A DNA stretch of 64,000 bases from Gari tellinella (GCA_922989275.2 OV277863.1:23712001-23776000); one strand, 5' to 3'; counted from the first letter of the stretch, positions 1-10,201 are shown. Notes: generated by a model not told the origin, from the sequence alone. Numbers and translations are program-made.

Positions 1-227
1 CATATGGAAATTAGTGTTACTGGTCATTTAAAGCCGCATTGTGTTTTTGAGAAACCTGCATAAAACGGTTGTTTGGGGTCCCATTTGAACTACGTAGGAC
101 GTGATTCTTTCACAAAAACCGGCTTTATCTAAGAAATTCGCTTTTTAAATTTTATTTATAATATTTTTGTGCTGCACAAATTAAAAAGCCTCCCTTGTGA
201 ATGGAAAGAAAGACAACTCTGTAAATA

Positions 228-405
228 CAGGGCTCCAGATAACGGAAGTATTTCGAAATCTAAAATCTTTATTTCTGCTTTTAAACCCAATGGTGTCATA
301 CTCATTAAAATTGCCTCGAAGAGACGGTTCAATCAGTAGTAACACCATAGCATTCGGTGCTGAAATGAGTGAGAAAATGTTAGATTAGTTCAGATTACTC
401 CGGGT
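228..405. mobile_element. Family G hAT-like MITE, copy 1
   Basis: The left end reads CAGGGCTCCAGATAA. The body matches the copies near 46.0 kb and 54.0 kb, including a central inverted segment around TCGAAGAGACG. The right terminus has decayed to a CTCCGGGTT form. CAGGG-type ends are typical of hAT elements, but no target-site duplication is clear here. Confidence 0.7.
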
Positions 406-441
406 TACATGTGTATAGCTGGAGCACTGAGAATTACCCTG

Positions 442-633
442 TTAACCCTTATTCTGCTGCACAGACGTCTGCTTTGACATTGTCGTCTGCAAAATTTGTT
501 CAGTTTAGATTTATGCATTGTAATGTCAAACAGTTTGGATCCAGATGAGACGCCGCGTTACGCGGCGTCTTTCTTCTAGATTCAAACAGTTTGTAAACTC
601 CCGTAAAGTTACGACCAATGGGCACAGGGTTAA
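442..633. mobile_element. Family D TTAA MITE with central palindrome
   Basis: TTAA lies at both ends (442-445 and 630-633), with ends CCCTTATTCTG and CACAGGG. The middle holds a hairpin built from AAACAGTTTGGATCC and GACGCCGCGTTACGCGGC. A TTAA target and CCC-type ends are the hallmark of piggyBac-like elements. No transposase is encoded. Confidence 0.75.
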
Positions 634-719
634 ACACTACTTGATCCAGTGACAACGTGTACATATTATTCACCATGGGTAAGCGATTAAAAACATTACG
701 GAGGATCTATACCTTGAGC

Positions 720-1735
720 TTGCTGAAAATGACTGTTTCAGCCTTGTCCGCTCTCTAACTCAAACACTTCTTTTTTAATCTTCACCAATCTTGCTACAAA
801 TGTTTATTAGTATAGAATCTAGGTCAGGTTCAATAACTAGCAAAATCGCATAAGGCATGTCTGAGTTATTGTCCTTGAATAATTAAAAAATGACTGTTTC
901 AGCATTTTCTGCTCTCTAACACAAACACTTTTTATTGGATCTTCACCAAACTTGCTGACAACGTGTATTGGTATTAAATCTAAGTCAAGGAAAAAAAGTA
1001 TTTGTGTTAGAGAGCAAAAAATGGTGAAACAGTCCTTTTTAATACATAAAGGGCAATAACTAAGATAATCCTTATGGGACTTTAGTAATAATCACACTGG
1101 ACCTAGATTTTGTATAACTAAAGCATTTCAGCAAGTTTGGTGAAGATCCGATGAAAACTCATTGTGTTAGAGAGCAAAAAAGGCTGAAACAGCCATTTTT
1201 TAATAATTAAAGGGCTATTACTCAAACATGCCTCATGCGATTTTAGTAGGATTCAAACCTAACCTTGATTTTATATTAATGATAACTTTCAGCAAGTTGG
1301 GTGAAGATTAAAAAAAAGTATTTGTGTTGGAGAGCAAAATTTGCTGAAAACAGTCATTTCTAATACATAAAGGGCAAAAACTCAGATATGCCACCTGCGA
1401 TTTTAGTAATAATCAAACTAGACCTAAATTTTATATGAATAAATATTTTCAGCATGTTTGGTGAATATCCGATAAAAGCTGTTTGTTTTAGAGTGCAAAA
1501 ATGACTGAAACAGTCATTTTTTATTAATAAACAGGCAATAACTCAAAAATACCTTATGCGATTTTAGTAGTAATCAAATTGAACCTTGATTTTATATTAA
1601 TAAACATTTTCAGCAAGTTTATGGAAGATCGGATAAAAAATATTCGAGTTAGAGAGCGGACAAAAAAGTGTGATAGTCTAACTGACTGGTGGATGGACGG
1701 GCGAAGGTAGATAACGGTTGCACACGGTGAAGTTG
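720..1735. repeat. Tandem/inverted repeat array, about 160-bp units
   Basis: The phrase GTGTTAGAGAGCAAAA recurs near 1003, 1163, 1323, 1483 and 1645, giving a unit of about 160 bp. Each unit also carries CAGCAAGTTTGGTGAAGAT and an AAAGGGCAATAACTC-like stretch. The first unit and a half (about 725-990) runs in the opposite orientation, so the array folds back near 995. It ends in a GGATGGACGGGC microsatellite-like stretch. This architecture resembles the tandem-repeat-bearing non-autonomous elements known in bivalves, but the class is an inference. Confidence 0.75.
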
Positions 1736-1959
1736 AATCCGGCTGTATCACGTGATACTAAGCCGTGTGGTAATGTTTATATCAGACGTTCTATTTTCGG
1801 TTTGTTATGATTTTAAATCGCCCTTTTTGGTGATTTAGGTCCGTCTTCATCATTTCATAGATCAGTTTGGCCCATAAGAATGTTCAAACATTATTATTAG
1901 CCGTTATTGTATTTCAGACATTAAGAAAAGGTCTGAAAACACAATGAGACTTTAAAATG

Positions 1960-2460
1960 TTCAACCCTGGAAACTTCAAATAGATTTTCCCAGTTTCTAA
2001 TTAGATTTAGTCTATTTTTTTTACTTTTAGAATGGTTGTTTTTACGATATTCATGTACTGGAAAATGACGAACAATGCAAACCCTAATCAGAGGGCTCAT
2101 TTAGGACCCCTCTGATCAAGGTCTACGTATTAATTTTGCTGAGAACACGGGTAACTAATGTTTTGTTAATAAAGTGTCGTTTACAACAATTGACCCATTA
2201 AGCCCCTAGTGACGTCTATATCCGTCCTTTACGAACAGGGTGTTTGAAAAGTGTATACATGTTCTCTGCACATAATGTAGACCCAGGTCAGAAAACTCAC
2301 ATAGGATAATGGTATGCACTGTTTGTCATTTTGCAATATATTTAAAAAAATAACCCTATAGAATCAAAATGGATAAGACTTAGTTGGAAACCGGAAGTGT
2401 CCATTTGAAGCACAAGTTTGACACTCAGTTGTACAAACTGACCTACTAACAGGTATAAAT
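1960..2460. mobile_element. Two degenerate family C MITE copies
   Basis: About 1963-2160 carries the family C core (CAGAGGGCTC, then GACCCCTCTGATCA). About 2225-2460 carries a reversed partial copy (ATGCACTGTTTGTCATTTTG and TGTCCATTTGAAG). Ends are eroded, so the boundaries are approximate. Confidence 0.5.
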
Positions 2461-2579
2461 TTGCACACAGCGAAGAGAGCGGAGTTATTAAACCCTTCAT
2501 CAACACAATATTGTCTACTTTAAAACTGCCGCCTGTACCACATGTATATACAGGTAGTTCAGCTCCAGATTTTTAACTA

Positions 2580-2771
2580 CAGTCAAACTTCGATGTCTCG
2601 AACTCGCTTAACTCGACTTTTTCCCGTATTTCTACTGCTAAATTTCATTATTTCTACCTCGCTTAAGTCGACATATCCTGTTTCAAAGTTAAAACGTGGC
2701 TATGCCACGTTTTAACTTTGAAATAAGGATATATTCGACTTAAGCGATGTCGAGATATCGAAGTTCGACTG
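2580..2771. mobile_element. Family F mariner-type MITE, copy 1
   Basis: TA flanks CAGTCAAACTTCGATGTC on the left and GATATCGAAGTTCGACTG on the right. The centre is a palindrome around AACGTGGCTATGCCACGTT. A TA duplication with CAGT ends is typical of Tc1/mariner elements. No coding capacity is present. Confidence 0.75.
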
Positions 2772-2785
2772 TAGTTACATGGAGT

Positions 2786-4225
2786 AAACTTGGATAACGT
2801 CTACTCCACTGTATTGATTCGATAATTAGTTTTTCGATGATTCATCAAAGCATTTCACGAATTGCCACATATAGAAGCAGTAATTGAAACCATCAGAAAC
2901 TTTGTATAAACTGGAAACAGCTGTACAGGGTGTCACAGTGTACAGAGGGCAAGATGGTATTATTTCCTGTTTAGCGCGCAATTGAAGTTTCTACAAGATC
3001 TTTATGAACATATCTGTATAGATTCTTCAAAAGAAAACCATAGGTTATGTTGTTCTTTTTTTGGTCTATGAGGGCTTGAAATGTACAATGTAGTCATTCT
3101 CGGCAAAGAGTCGGCATGCATTTTTGACTTTCTGAAATCATGTAAAGTAGAAATTGACACAAACAAACATTAAAACAGTTAAAAAGTGGTGCTTACTAAA
3201 AGTATGATGCAAAGTGTATAGCTTGTTGCCTGAAATATATGCATTTTTCTGAATTGTTTTTGGCTCAAATTCAATCAAAAACTCACTCTATCAAAACAAA
3301 CTTATAATTTTTTTTATCAAACTTTACACAAAAAAATGTTTAATAATTATGTTAAGAACAGAAAATGGTAAAAAGGCATATGCTTTAATGCTTCTTTTGA
3401 ACCTATTGATCCTTTAATATATCTACTAATGGCCTAAATGAGCAGACGGCTTCTTCATGTGCTCTCGGGTTAAAGCCAATATACACTATGATCGAATTCC
3501 TATGTTTTTCCCATTAGCTTTATAGATAGAGCTCGAAGTGTTGCATATTTGCCAGGTTTTGCATAATTCTTTTTCCAGTGTCGTTTATGTGTCGCAATTA
3601 ATAGAGACTGTTTGAGTCAGACGACATACCGACTGAACCAGCGCGCCATCCAGTTAACAGCGGTTAAATTAACCTACTTGAGTGTACAGCGAGGGAGAAG
3701 ACGATATCCTTTCCTGTGTTTACATCTACTTGCGCAAACGATGTGAAATAAATTGAGACAGCATAGTAGACGGACTTGAAAAAAGATACGGAAAATATCT
3801 AAAATACTAAGATTGGAGACTTGTCTTGACTCTTGAGGATGCTTTAGACTGGTCTTATTTGGGTAATGTCTAATAGACGGTAATGCTACACATTTGCTTA
3901 TAATATAGTATTTCCTGATATTTGTGCAAATACACCATTTGGGTTTCAGTCTCTTTAAAACAAGGTGACAATATACCTGATACGTCTTTCTTAGGTATGA
4001 TCGAAAATAGAGTTCTTTTGATGTGTCAGAATAGAGAGATTTTATAGGTGAGCCGTGCAATGAGAAAAACATACTTTTTTATTCCAATCAGTGTTGAGCC
4101 TGACCAGCCGCCGCGTCAGAGACATACCAGCTAGTTATTCACTGCGAACATAATTCAGTAATGTATATGTAGCGCTGTTGTAATTGCGAAAAACGCCAGT
4201 AATCCCTTGTAACCAATCCTTACCA
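2786..4225. other. Long stretch with no supported gene
   Basis: I see only a short family A-like fragment near 2941-2985. A 132-codon open frame on the minus strand (3674-4072) has no recognisable motif or coding composition and is not called. The stretch could be intron of the MFSD6-like gene, whose remaining exons should lie at lower coordinates on this strand, but none was found. Confidence 0.4.
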
Positions 4226-4350
4226 CGACTACAATAGTTATTTGCAAATAGTCTGGATCCTGATCAGACGCCGCGTTACGCGGCGTCTGATTAGGATTCA
4301 AACTGTTTGCAAAGTCGCCGTTTGGCGCCGATGGCAGTGAAATGGTTAAT
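4226..4350. mobile_element. Family D MITE, partial copy
   Basis: A central hairpin (GACGCCGCGTTACGCGGC) is flanked by CTGGATCCTGATCA and a mirrored AGGATTCAAACTGTTTGC. The right end runs to TTAA near 4346. The left end is not resolved. The copy sits just beyond the splice donor of the MFSD6-like exon, so it would be intronic. Confidence 0.6.
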
Positions 4351-4384
4351 ATTCTTTAAGGGGAAGATCTGGTGAGAGAGGTTA

Positions 4385-4390
4385 ACTTAC
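4385..4390 (-). other. Splice donor of MFSD6-like exon
   Basis: On the minus strand the coding frame runs into GTAAGT, a consensus 5' splice site, and meets a stop one codon later. The exon therefore ends at 4391 with two bases of an open codon. Confidence 0.75.
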
Positions 4391-5304
4391 AACAATCCGA
4401 GACCAATTGACCCCCACACTCTCTGAAGGCCGTATTTGTTCATGTTCCCCATTTCTTCAATACACCCAGAGTCAGCAAGAGCACCACAAGGCGATTGTAC
4501 AATTTCCCCAAGGACTGCCAGAATCATTATCACATAGAAAACACGATCCAAACCGGAAGTGGAATACATCCATCCACGTGACTCTAAAAGACTTTCTTCC
4601 GGTGTGATATCAGGACGTAGTTTATGTTCGTCATTAAAAAGTTTGCGCAATCGTTCTTCTGGCGGCGGTGTCGAAATTGTAAGGTTAGTTTCGGTGTTAT
4701 TTACCGTTACACCCATGAAATTTGTTACAAGTGGACACATTAACTGAGAAAAGTCGGCGGGAGGTACGAACCCTATACTAGTCATAAAAGCCAGCCAACC
4801 TAGAGCACTGAATGCCAACATTATTTTACGTATTCTAAACCGATCGGCTAAAAGACCCCATAGCGGCCCGCTACAGAAACCAATTAAAGGTCTTACACCA
4901 GATATTAGTCCAATTTCGTTGGGACTGAGGCCAATTTGTTTGAAGTATATAGACATGTAAGGAAACACACATCCTATAGCGCCGCCAAAAAAGAAGAAAA
5001 AAGATTTGAACTTTATCAATTTTGGTTCGATTGTGCATGCTTCTGCGTGACGTAAATCAATGCACTTTTGATAGCAAGTTTTGTCTTCCATTACTTCCAC
5101 ATCGTGGCCATGTGTGTTGATGATTCCCGCGCGCTCTGAGTTGGTGCGTATGTTGGAAAGCTCTCCTAGCTCTAGAATGGGATCTTGCATTGTGTTGGTC
5201 CGTTTTGGATGGAATTCAATCTCCGGGACTGGATCACCGAGATCTGAAATAGAGGGGAAGTAACATTCATCACCGCTTGTTAACAGACACAGTGGAGAAG
5301 ACAT
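4391..5304 (-). CDS. MFSD6-like major facilitator transporter, first large coding exon (partial)
   Basis: This encodes the N-terminal half of a major facilitator superfamily membrane transporter that I recognise as MFSD6-like; its substrate is not evident from the sequence. From the ATG at 5304 about 305 residues are read. A hydrophilic acidic N-terminus (1-99) is followed by four likely membrane helices near 101-121, 131-150, 161-181 and 254-275. An MFS motif A equivalent (GPLWGLLADRFRIRK) lies at 146-160 between helices 2 and 3. The helix 3-4 loop has two N-glycosylation sequons (N202, N207). The exon ends inside codon 305 at a GTAAGT donor (4390-4385). The start is uncertain: the ATG and first five codons lie inside a family A MITE terminal repeat, and a good acceptor (pyrimidine tract ending TATTTCAG, AG at 5245-5244) could instead begin the exon at 5243. 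Downstream exons were not found in the window. Confidence 0.82.
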
Positions 5305-5502
5305 TATTCTTTCCCAATACAAATGTTTACGCTATAACTAGTATATCCATCGCTAATCCGGCGTCTCATCAGGTTTCCATCTGTTTGTCTTTCAGATAAA
5401 GATAACTAATTTCAATTTTTAAAAAAATGTATTCTTCCTTAAGTTTGGTGCGTTTACGTTTCGTTTGCGTTCAAATGAGAAAGAATAAAGTATTCCCCAC
5501 TG
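5290..5502. mobile_element. Family A mariner-type MITE overlapping the MFSD6-like start
   Basis: The left end reads CAGTGGAGAAGACATTATTC and the right end GAAAGAATAAAGTATTCCCC then ACTG, followed by TA at 5503-5504. The interior keeps GCGTTTACG and TTTGCGTT runs typical of the family, with a decayed central palindrome. The left repeat overlaps the candidate start codon of the MFSD6-like exon on the opposite strand. Confidence 0.75.
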
Positions 5503-5839
5503 TAGTAAGATATAAGCTGTTCCAAAAAAAGGCCAAATGTTTTTTGGATGAAGTCGGTTGCTTACGTTGGGTGTTGCCTATGGAACCGTCTGCCACAAGA
5601 TATGAGGGATGTCTCTTCTATCTCTTCTTTCAAATTTAAAGTTAAAGATCATTTTAGTATTAATTTGATCTTTACTTTGATGCTTTTTTATGCCTTCTTA
5701 GCATGGCACTTTTTTTTTTTATAATATTTAAATGTCTAAACCCCTTCATCAATGTACGAACAGTCGAAGTAAAACCAACTGTTCAAAGGCAACACTCCAT
5801 AATTTTGTAAGTTATAACTATTCACCCAGCGTGTGATAT

Positions 5840-6000
5840 ATAGAGGATAATCAATTCCTTCGGATTGATATGAAAAGTGTATTACGAGAAGGGATGTTAT
5901 CTGGTTAAAAAACGAGTCCGCAGGGCGAGTTTTTTTAACCAGATAACAATCCATTCGAGTGATATATTTTCATATCTATTCAAAGGAATTGATTATTCTA
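5840..6000. repeat. 160-bp inverted repeat with a near-perfect core palindrome
   Basis: The core (5896-5947) pairs GTTATCTGGTTAAAAAA with TTTTTTTAACCAGATAAC around a short GAGTCCGCAGGGCGAG loop. Outer arms pair GATAATCAATTCCTT on the left with AAGGAATTGATTATTC on the right. It is a candidate fold-back MITE; no target duplication was identified. Confidence 0.7.
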
Positions 6001-6059
6001 TTTGTTATATACATTTTATTGACGTTTTTACAGAAAACACACAAAATGAGATGTTTATG

Positions 6060-6152
6060 CGCGACGTCACTAAAGATATTGTGACATGACGTCACAAAAA
6101 GTGATATCATCCCTAGTGACGATATCAACAGTGATGATATCAAATTTATCTA
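6060..6152. promoter_or_regulatory. Cluster of CRE-like and GATATC palindromes
   Basis: Two GACGTCAC sites (about 6063 and 6088) and three GATATCA sites occur within 90 bp. TGACGTCA is the consensus for CREB/ATF factors. Function is speculative because no adjacent promoter or exon is recognised. Confidence 0.3.
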
Positions 6153-6895
6153 ACTGAGAAATCTCTATAAATCATCTGTTGGTATATAATAAATAATGAT
6201 GCTCTGGTAGTTATGGAATTCCATATACGACAGCCAACTGCTAGCTGCTTACTGCCAACTGCTTCCTGTCAATTATTCAAAATGCATGTATAGGGATTAA
6301 AAATAGAGGATCTTCTGGTAAAATTCTACATGTAGAAAAATCAACCCAAAAAAGCTAAAAAGCCGAGATTCAGTGATTTCTCTTGACGGTGTTTAATTAT
6401 ATCGATACTATTTTTTTCAATGCTATATGTCACAAAACTGTCACAAATCTGCTTTTATTTTCAAGTATTTTCTTCTTTTTGCAAAACATATCATTTGATT
6501 TTCAGTCTCTTTAAAGGGGTTAAATCAGTGACTGCTCAAGGGTGAATAAAGGCTACTGACCGAGCTTAAAGGTCAACGCCTGTCATTACCTCTATAATAG
6601 GCATATCTAAACCACTTTATGCTGAAATTGTCTCATAGACTATTCAACTTTGGCAATATGCCCTATTTAAACTGATTTAAGGGTTGTAAAATGGGAAACT
6701 GAAAGAAACACCGCAGATCCTGATCAGGGGACTCCTGGGAACCACTTTGATCAGGATCTACGCTGTTTGCAAAATTAAACGTGTAAGGATAAACTAAATT
6801 CTTGCAATGTCTATTTAATTAAATGGCAGGCTCCAGCCGAGACACAGTAGTATGGCTCGATTTCGTCACTCGTATAAACCGCTGTTTATTCACAT
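6153..6895. other. Intergenic stretch with one degenerate TTAA-type MITE
   Basis: About 6640-6790 carries a family C-like hairpin (GATCCTGATCAGGGGACTCC, mirrored by CTTTGATCAGGATC). The rest shows no gene or recognisable repeat. Confidence 0.4.
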
Positions 6896-6899
6896 GTTA

Positions 6900-7138
6900 C
6901 AGTAGAGATCTTATTATTTCCCACTCACAGCGTTTACGCTAAAACTAATAGTTCCATTGCAAACATTTTGGAGCCAGATCAGACACCGGGTCTACCGCCG
7001 TCTGACCAGACTCCAAACTGTTTGCCACTCAGATTAAAATAGATAGTCAGAGTTGTCAAACTGTTATTTTCTACATTTTATTCGCAGCAATAAGTTTGCG
7101 TCTTTTGCGTTTACACGGTAAAAAACGTATCCCCACTG
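6900..7138. mobile_element. Family A MITE, diverged full-length copy
   Basis: TA flanks both ends. The left end is CAGTAGAGATCTTATTATTT and the right end CGTATCCCCACTG. The central palindrome has diverged (GACACCGGGTCTACCGCCG). Overall organisation matches the young copies at 8.1, 11.9 and 17.5 kb. Confidence 0.75.
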
Positions 7139-7321
7139 TATGTATACGACACGTATACTGAATATGTACATATATATCTAAATAGAGGCAGACGACAACG
7201 TCCGAGCATGTCATATCAGCGGTTTTTGAGGACCCGTTTCCAATTGAAAGCAAGGGCTTTCCCCCCAAAAAAATGAGCATTCAACGACGGAACACCCTTT
7301 TAAATGAGCCTTTTACGGCTT

Positions 7322-7344
7322 CCCCCCCCCCCCCCCCCCCCCCT
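7322..7344. repeat. Homopolymer C run
   Basis: An uninterrupted run of about 20 cytosines, followed by CTCCG. Length may be unreliable in any assembly. Confidence 0.9.
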
Positions 7345-7449
7345 CCGAAATCAAGTATTTTACGACTTTTCATGGTACATGTATAATGTTCAAAACCACT
7401 TCATATTGCAGGCAACGTGTACGGTTGAATGACTTTTAGTAGAATGTAT

Positions 7450-7560
7450 GTTAGATATTGTGGTAACTATTGCAAACAGTTTGGATCGATATCAGTTACT
7501 CGGCGTCTCGTCTTGATTCAATCTGTTTCAAACTCTGGTGATATTTTCTTCAAAAGATGG
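7450..7560. mobile_element. Family D MITE fragment
   Basis: GCAAACAGTTTGGAT and a mirrored TTGATTCAATCTGTTT flank a decayed ACTCGGCGTCTCG hairpin. Ends are not resolved. Confidence 0.45.
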
Positions 7561-7606
7561 GGATTAAATCATTAATACAGATAACAAAATTTGCAGACGA
7601 CAACTG

Positions 7607-7813
7607 CAGTAAAACCTCTCTACTACGACCGCCAAATTGTGTTAAGTATAAGTTGTTTACGGCAGGTGACTGCTTAAAGCAAAGTGACAGTGAAAAGAGA
7701 GTTCCCTCATGAACTTTCTGCATGTTTTACTATCACCTTGCTTTAAGCTGTCATCTATTTTTTATTCAACCAATTAGCCTTCGTTTAATTGTCGTAATAT
7801 AGAGGTTCTACTG
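7607..7813. mobile_element. Family E mariner-type MITE, copy 1
   Basis: The ends are CAGTAAAACCTCTCTACTAC and ATAGAGGTTCTACTG. TA follows the right end; the left flank has mutated to TG. The inner hairpin carries CAGGTGACTGCTTAAAGCAA and CACCTTGCTTTAAGCTGTCA. No coding capacity. Confidence 0.75.
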
Positions 7814-7978
7814 TACATAAACAGCGTGTAAACAATTTAACGAGAATATTAGTCCATGTGGCATTTATAGCCAACTGTTAAAACGTCAAACTGGATTGTG
7901 ACGGAGAAATAAATTAGAGACAGTAAATGAGCTGTCTGATCAGTCTCAACTGTTTTTACATAGGATCTGTCTGCAGGG

Positions 7979-8135
7979 TAGCAACAGTCACTTTTTCCTG
8001 GGGAATTTTTCCTAATTCTATTAGCTAATTCAATTGTTCAAAGTCATGGTAAAAGAGAAGTACATGTATGTTTGAACTTTCAGCAGAAGGTATAAATCTG
8101 TGTTTAATTGGTGGTTTCAGTGGGCTTTTATTGTA
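7979..8135. repeat. 157-bp flank duplication, left copy
   Basis: The segment from TAGCAACAGTCACTTTTTCC to GGGCTTTTATTGTA recurs at 8382-8532 with only a 6-bp deletion. The two copies exactly bracket a family A MITE. Confidence 0.9.
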
Positions 8136-8381
8136 CAGTGGAGAATCTGTTATTCTTTCCCAATAAACGCGTTTACGCTAAAACTATTATTTGTAGTGCA
8201 AACAGTTTGGAGCCAGATCAGACGCCGGGTAACCCGGCGTCTGATCAGGCTCCAAACTGTTTGCCACCAAGATAAACAAGAATTATCAAAATTGTCCAAA
8301 AGTTGTACTTTTGTACGTTTAAGTGCTCTGCGTTTGCGTACGTTTGCGTTTAAACGGGAAAGAATAACAGATTCTCCACTG
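8136..8381. mobile_element. Family A MITE, young full-length copy
   Basis: TA lies on both sides. Terminal repeats CAGTGGAGAATCTGTTATTC and GAATAACAGATTCTCCACTG are perfect over about 20 bp. The centre is a long palindrome (AAACAGTTTGGAGCC, then GACGCCGGGTAACCCGGCGTC). It is nearly identical to the copies at 11.9, 17.5, 19.1, 19.7 and 33.9 kb, which suggests recent amplification. Confidence 0.9.
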
Positions 8382-8532
8382 TAGCAACAGTCACTTTTTC
8401 CTGGGGAATTTTTCCTAATTCTATTAGCTAATTCAATTGTTCAAAGTCATGGTAAAAGAGAAGTATGTTTGAACTTTCAGCAGAAGGTATAAATCTGTGT
8501 TTAATTGGTGGTTTCAGTGGGCTTTTATTGTA
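8382..8532. repeat. 157-bp flank duplication, right copy
   Basis: This matches 7979-8135 except for the loss of six bases after GAGAAGTA. It begins directly at the right end of the family A MITE. Confidence 0.9.
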
Positions 8533-8539
8533 CATACTG

Positions 8540-8785
8540 TGCAGTAGACGTTATTCTCTCCCATTTAAACTAAACTAACATAAATATGCAATACAATTAT
8601 ACAACTAAATGTAAACTATGACGGCGGATTTTGACAATTTATTAAATCTGAGAGTAAACAGTTTGGAGCCTGATCAGACGACTTTTATCCGGCGTCTGAT
8701 CAGATTCAAAATTGTTTTCAGTGAATATAATTGTTTTAGCATACACGCATTTATTGGGAAAGTAATGTGTTTTCAACTGTATTGA
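8540..8785. mobile_element. Family A MITE, decayed copy
   Basis: GCAGTAGACGTTATTC on the left, a GCCTGATCAGACGAC / CGGCGTCTGATCAG hairpin in the middle, and a CATTTATTGGGAAAG stretch on the right identify the family. Both termini have eroded. Confidence 0.55.
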
Positions 8786-8895
8786 AGCCGAACACACCGA
8801 AACACGATTTTTTGGGGGGGCTGTAAACCACATTTAGAATATTCATGTCGCCACTCATATGTTTAGTGTATTATAATCCGATCAATTTACATGCG

Positions 8896-9148
8896 TTAAC
8901 CCTTTACCCCATAGCCTGTTTTTTAATTTTGATAATAGGTGACTACTTAAAACAGGTTGAAAGTAAAGCAGAATGCGCCCTAAGGCGCATTCTGCTTTAC
9001 TTTCAGCCTGCTTTAAGCTACCACCTGTTAGAAGAAAGAAAATATTTCTTATGATACATATGCATGACTGTATAGATTGGAACTATTTTCTACAGCGGAG
9101 GAATAAACTGAATGCGCTAAAAGGCGCTTCTATAAGGGAAAGGGTTAA
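8896..9148. mobile_element. Family B piggyBac-like MITE, copy 1
   Basis: TTAA is present at both ends. The ends are CCCTTTACCCCATAG and CTATAAGGGAAAGGG. The centre is a near-perfect hairpin of about 60 bp (AAAGTAAAGCAGAATGCGCC, mirrored across CTAA). A TTAA duplication with CCC ends indicates a piggyBac-type transposase acting in trans. Confidence 0.8.
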
Positions 9149-9164
9149 ATGGATTTCTTTTGTT

Positions 9165-9265
9165 AAAATAGATGGGCTGGGGTTGGTTGTACGGCACTGC
9201 GACACAAAATACGTCATATAGCATCATGACGAAGGGTGAATAAATGAGATGATGAGATGATGATG
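9165..9265. repeat. Short dispersed repeat (ACGGCACTGCGACACAAAAT)
   Basis: This shares the phrase GGCACTGCGACACAAAATA and the following GTCATATAGC with 20320-20385; both are followed by GATGA-rich sequence. It may be the 3' tail of a SINE or LINE. The class is undetermined. Confidence 0.5.
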
Positions 9266-9522
9266 ATTTCAGAAAGATGATTCCCGGCTTCCTTTTAGTT
9301 CTGGACAGAGGAGGTACTCTCGGTCAAATAAACATAAAATTCCCTATTATATGACATTTGAGCCACAGGGAGGTAAGATGGTATTTACGTCTATACTAAA
9401 TTTGAAGAAGAAAAACCAGATAATTTTGAAGCAGACGACAATTTAGCATTTGACTGTGTACGTCATATTTACTGTATGTATAATATTTGTTCTTATATGC
9501 TATGTATGTACACAGATGAGAC

Positions 9523-9774
9523 TAAACCCTTTACCTTATAGCCTGTTTCTAGTTTTGAAGACAGGTGACCACTTAAAGCAGGTTGAAAGTAAAGCAGAAT
9601 GTGCCTTAAGGCACATTCTGCTTTACTTTCAGCCTGCTTTAAGCTAAAATCTGCTAGGCTATATAAGATATTTGTAATGGTAATTGTTCATGAGGGTATA
9701 AACTGGAACTATATTCTTCAGCGGAGGAATAAATTAAATACGCTAAAAGTCGCTTCTATGGGGTAAAGGGTTAA
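9523..9774. mobile_element. Family B MITE, copy 2
   Basis: The right TTAA is intact (9771-9774); the left one has mutated to TAAA. Termini are CCCTTTACCTTATAG and CTATGGGGTAAAGGG. The central hairpin reads GAATGTGCCTTAAGGCACATTC, differing from copy 1 at paired positions in both arms. Confidence 0.8.
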
Positions 9775-9933
9775 ATAAAAAAAAGATATGAAAACTCTAT
9801 TACAATGACAATTTTATCTATTCAGCAACTTAGGCCATTGGCCCATAATACAAACTGACATAATTGTGTGTAATATATGGGCTCCAAAGAGAGGGGCGGA
9901 TAAAGAAAAACCGGCCGCGATGCCCTACTCTTG

Positions 9934-10201
9934 TTAAAGACATTTCCTCAGTCCTTTGATGGACTCCCCCAATTGTTCTCACTAGGCGTGAAAATACATG
10001 TAAAGGAGGAGTAAATGGTGCTTAGCCAATGTCACTAATCTCAAGTTGTCTAGAGAGGCCCTGACATACTCACACTCAAGGGGTTTTCCAATAGGTTATT
10101 CTAACCAAACTAACAAATTCAAGACAGGGTCCCACATTAGACGCTTCAGTGAGTATATCCCTAGACAAGATAACAGTAAGTAGGTCAGGCAATGTCTTTA
10201 A
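9934..10201. mobile_element. Family I TTAA element, copy 1
   Basis: TTAA flanks AGACATTTCCTCAGTCC on the left and AGGTCAGGCAATGTCT on the right. The interior matches the copies at 15.5, 15.9, 18.2, 40.4, 40.9 and 48.6 kb (for example CTCAAGTTGTCTAGAGAGGC). No coding capacity was found. Confidence 0.75.

Noticed and set aside
3674..4072. 132-codon frame on the minus strand
   Set aside because: It has an ATG but no domain, no coding-like composition and no splice context. It is most likely chance within intronic or intergenic DNA.
8181..8384. Recurrent open frame of about 62 codons in young family A copies (also 11997, 17516, 19698 and 33837)
   Set aside because: The frame crosses the palindrome and terminal repeat, lacks a consistent ATG, and is kept only because the copies are nearly identical.
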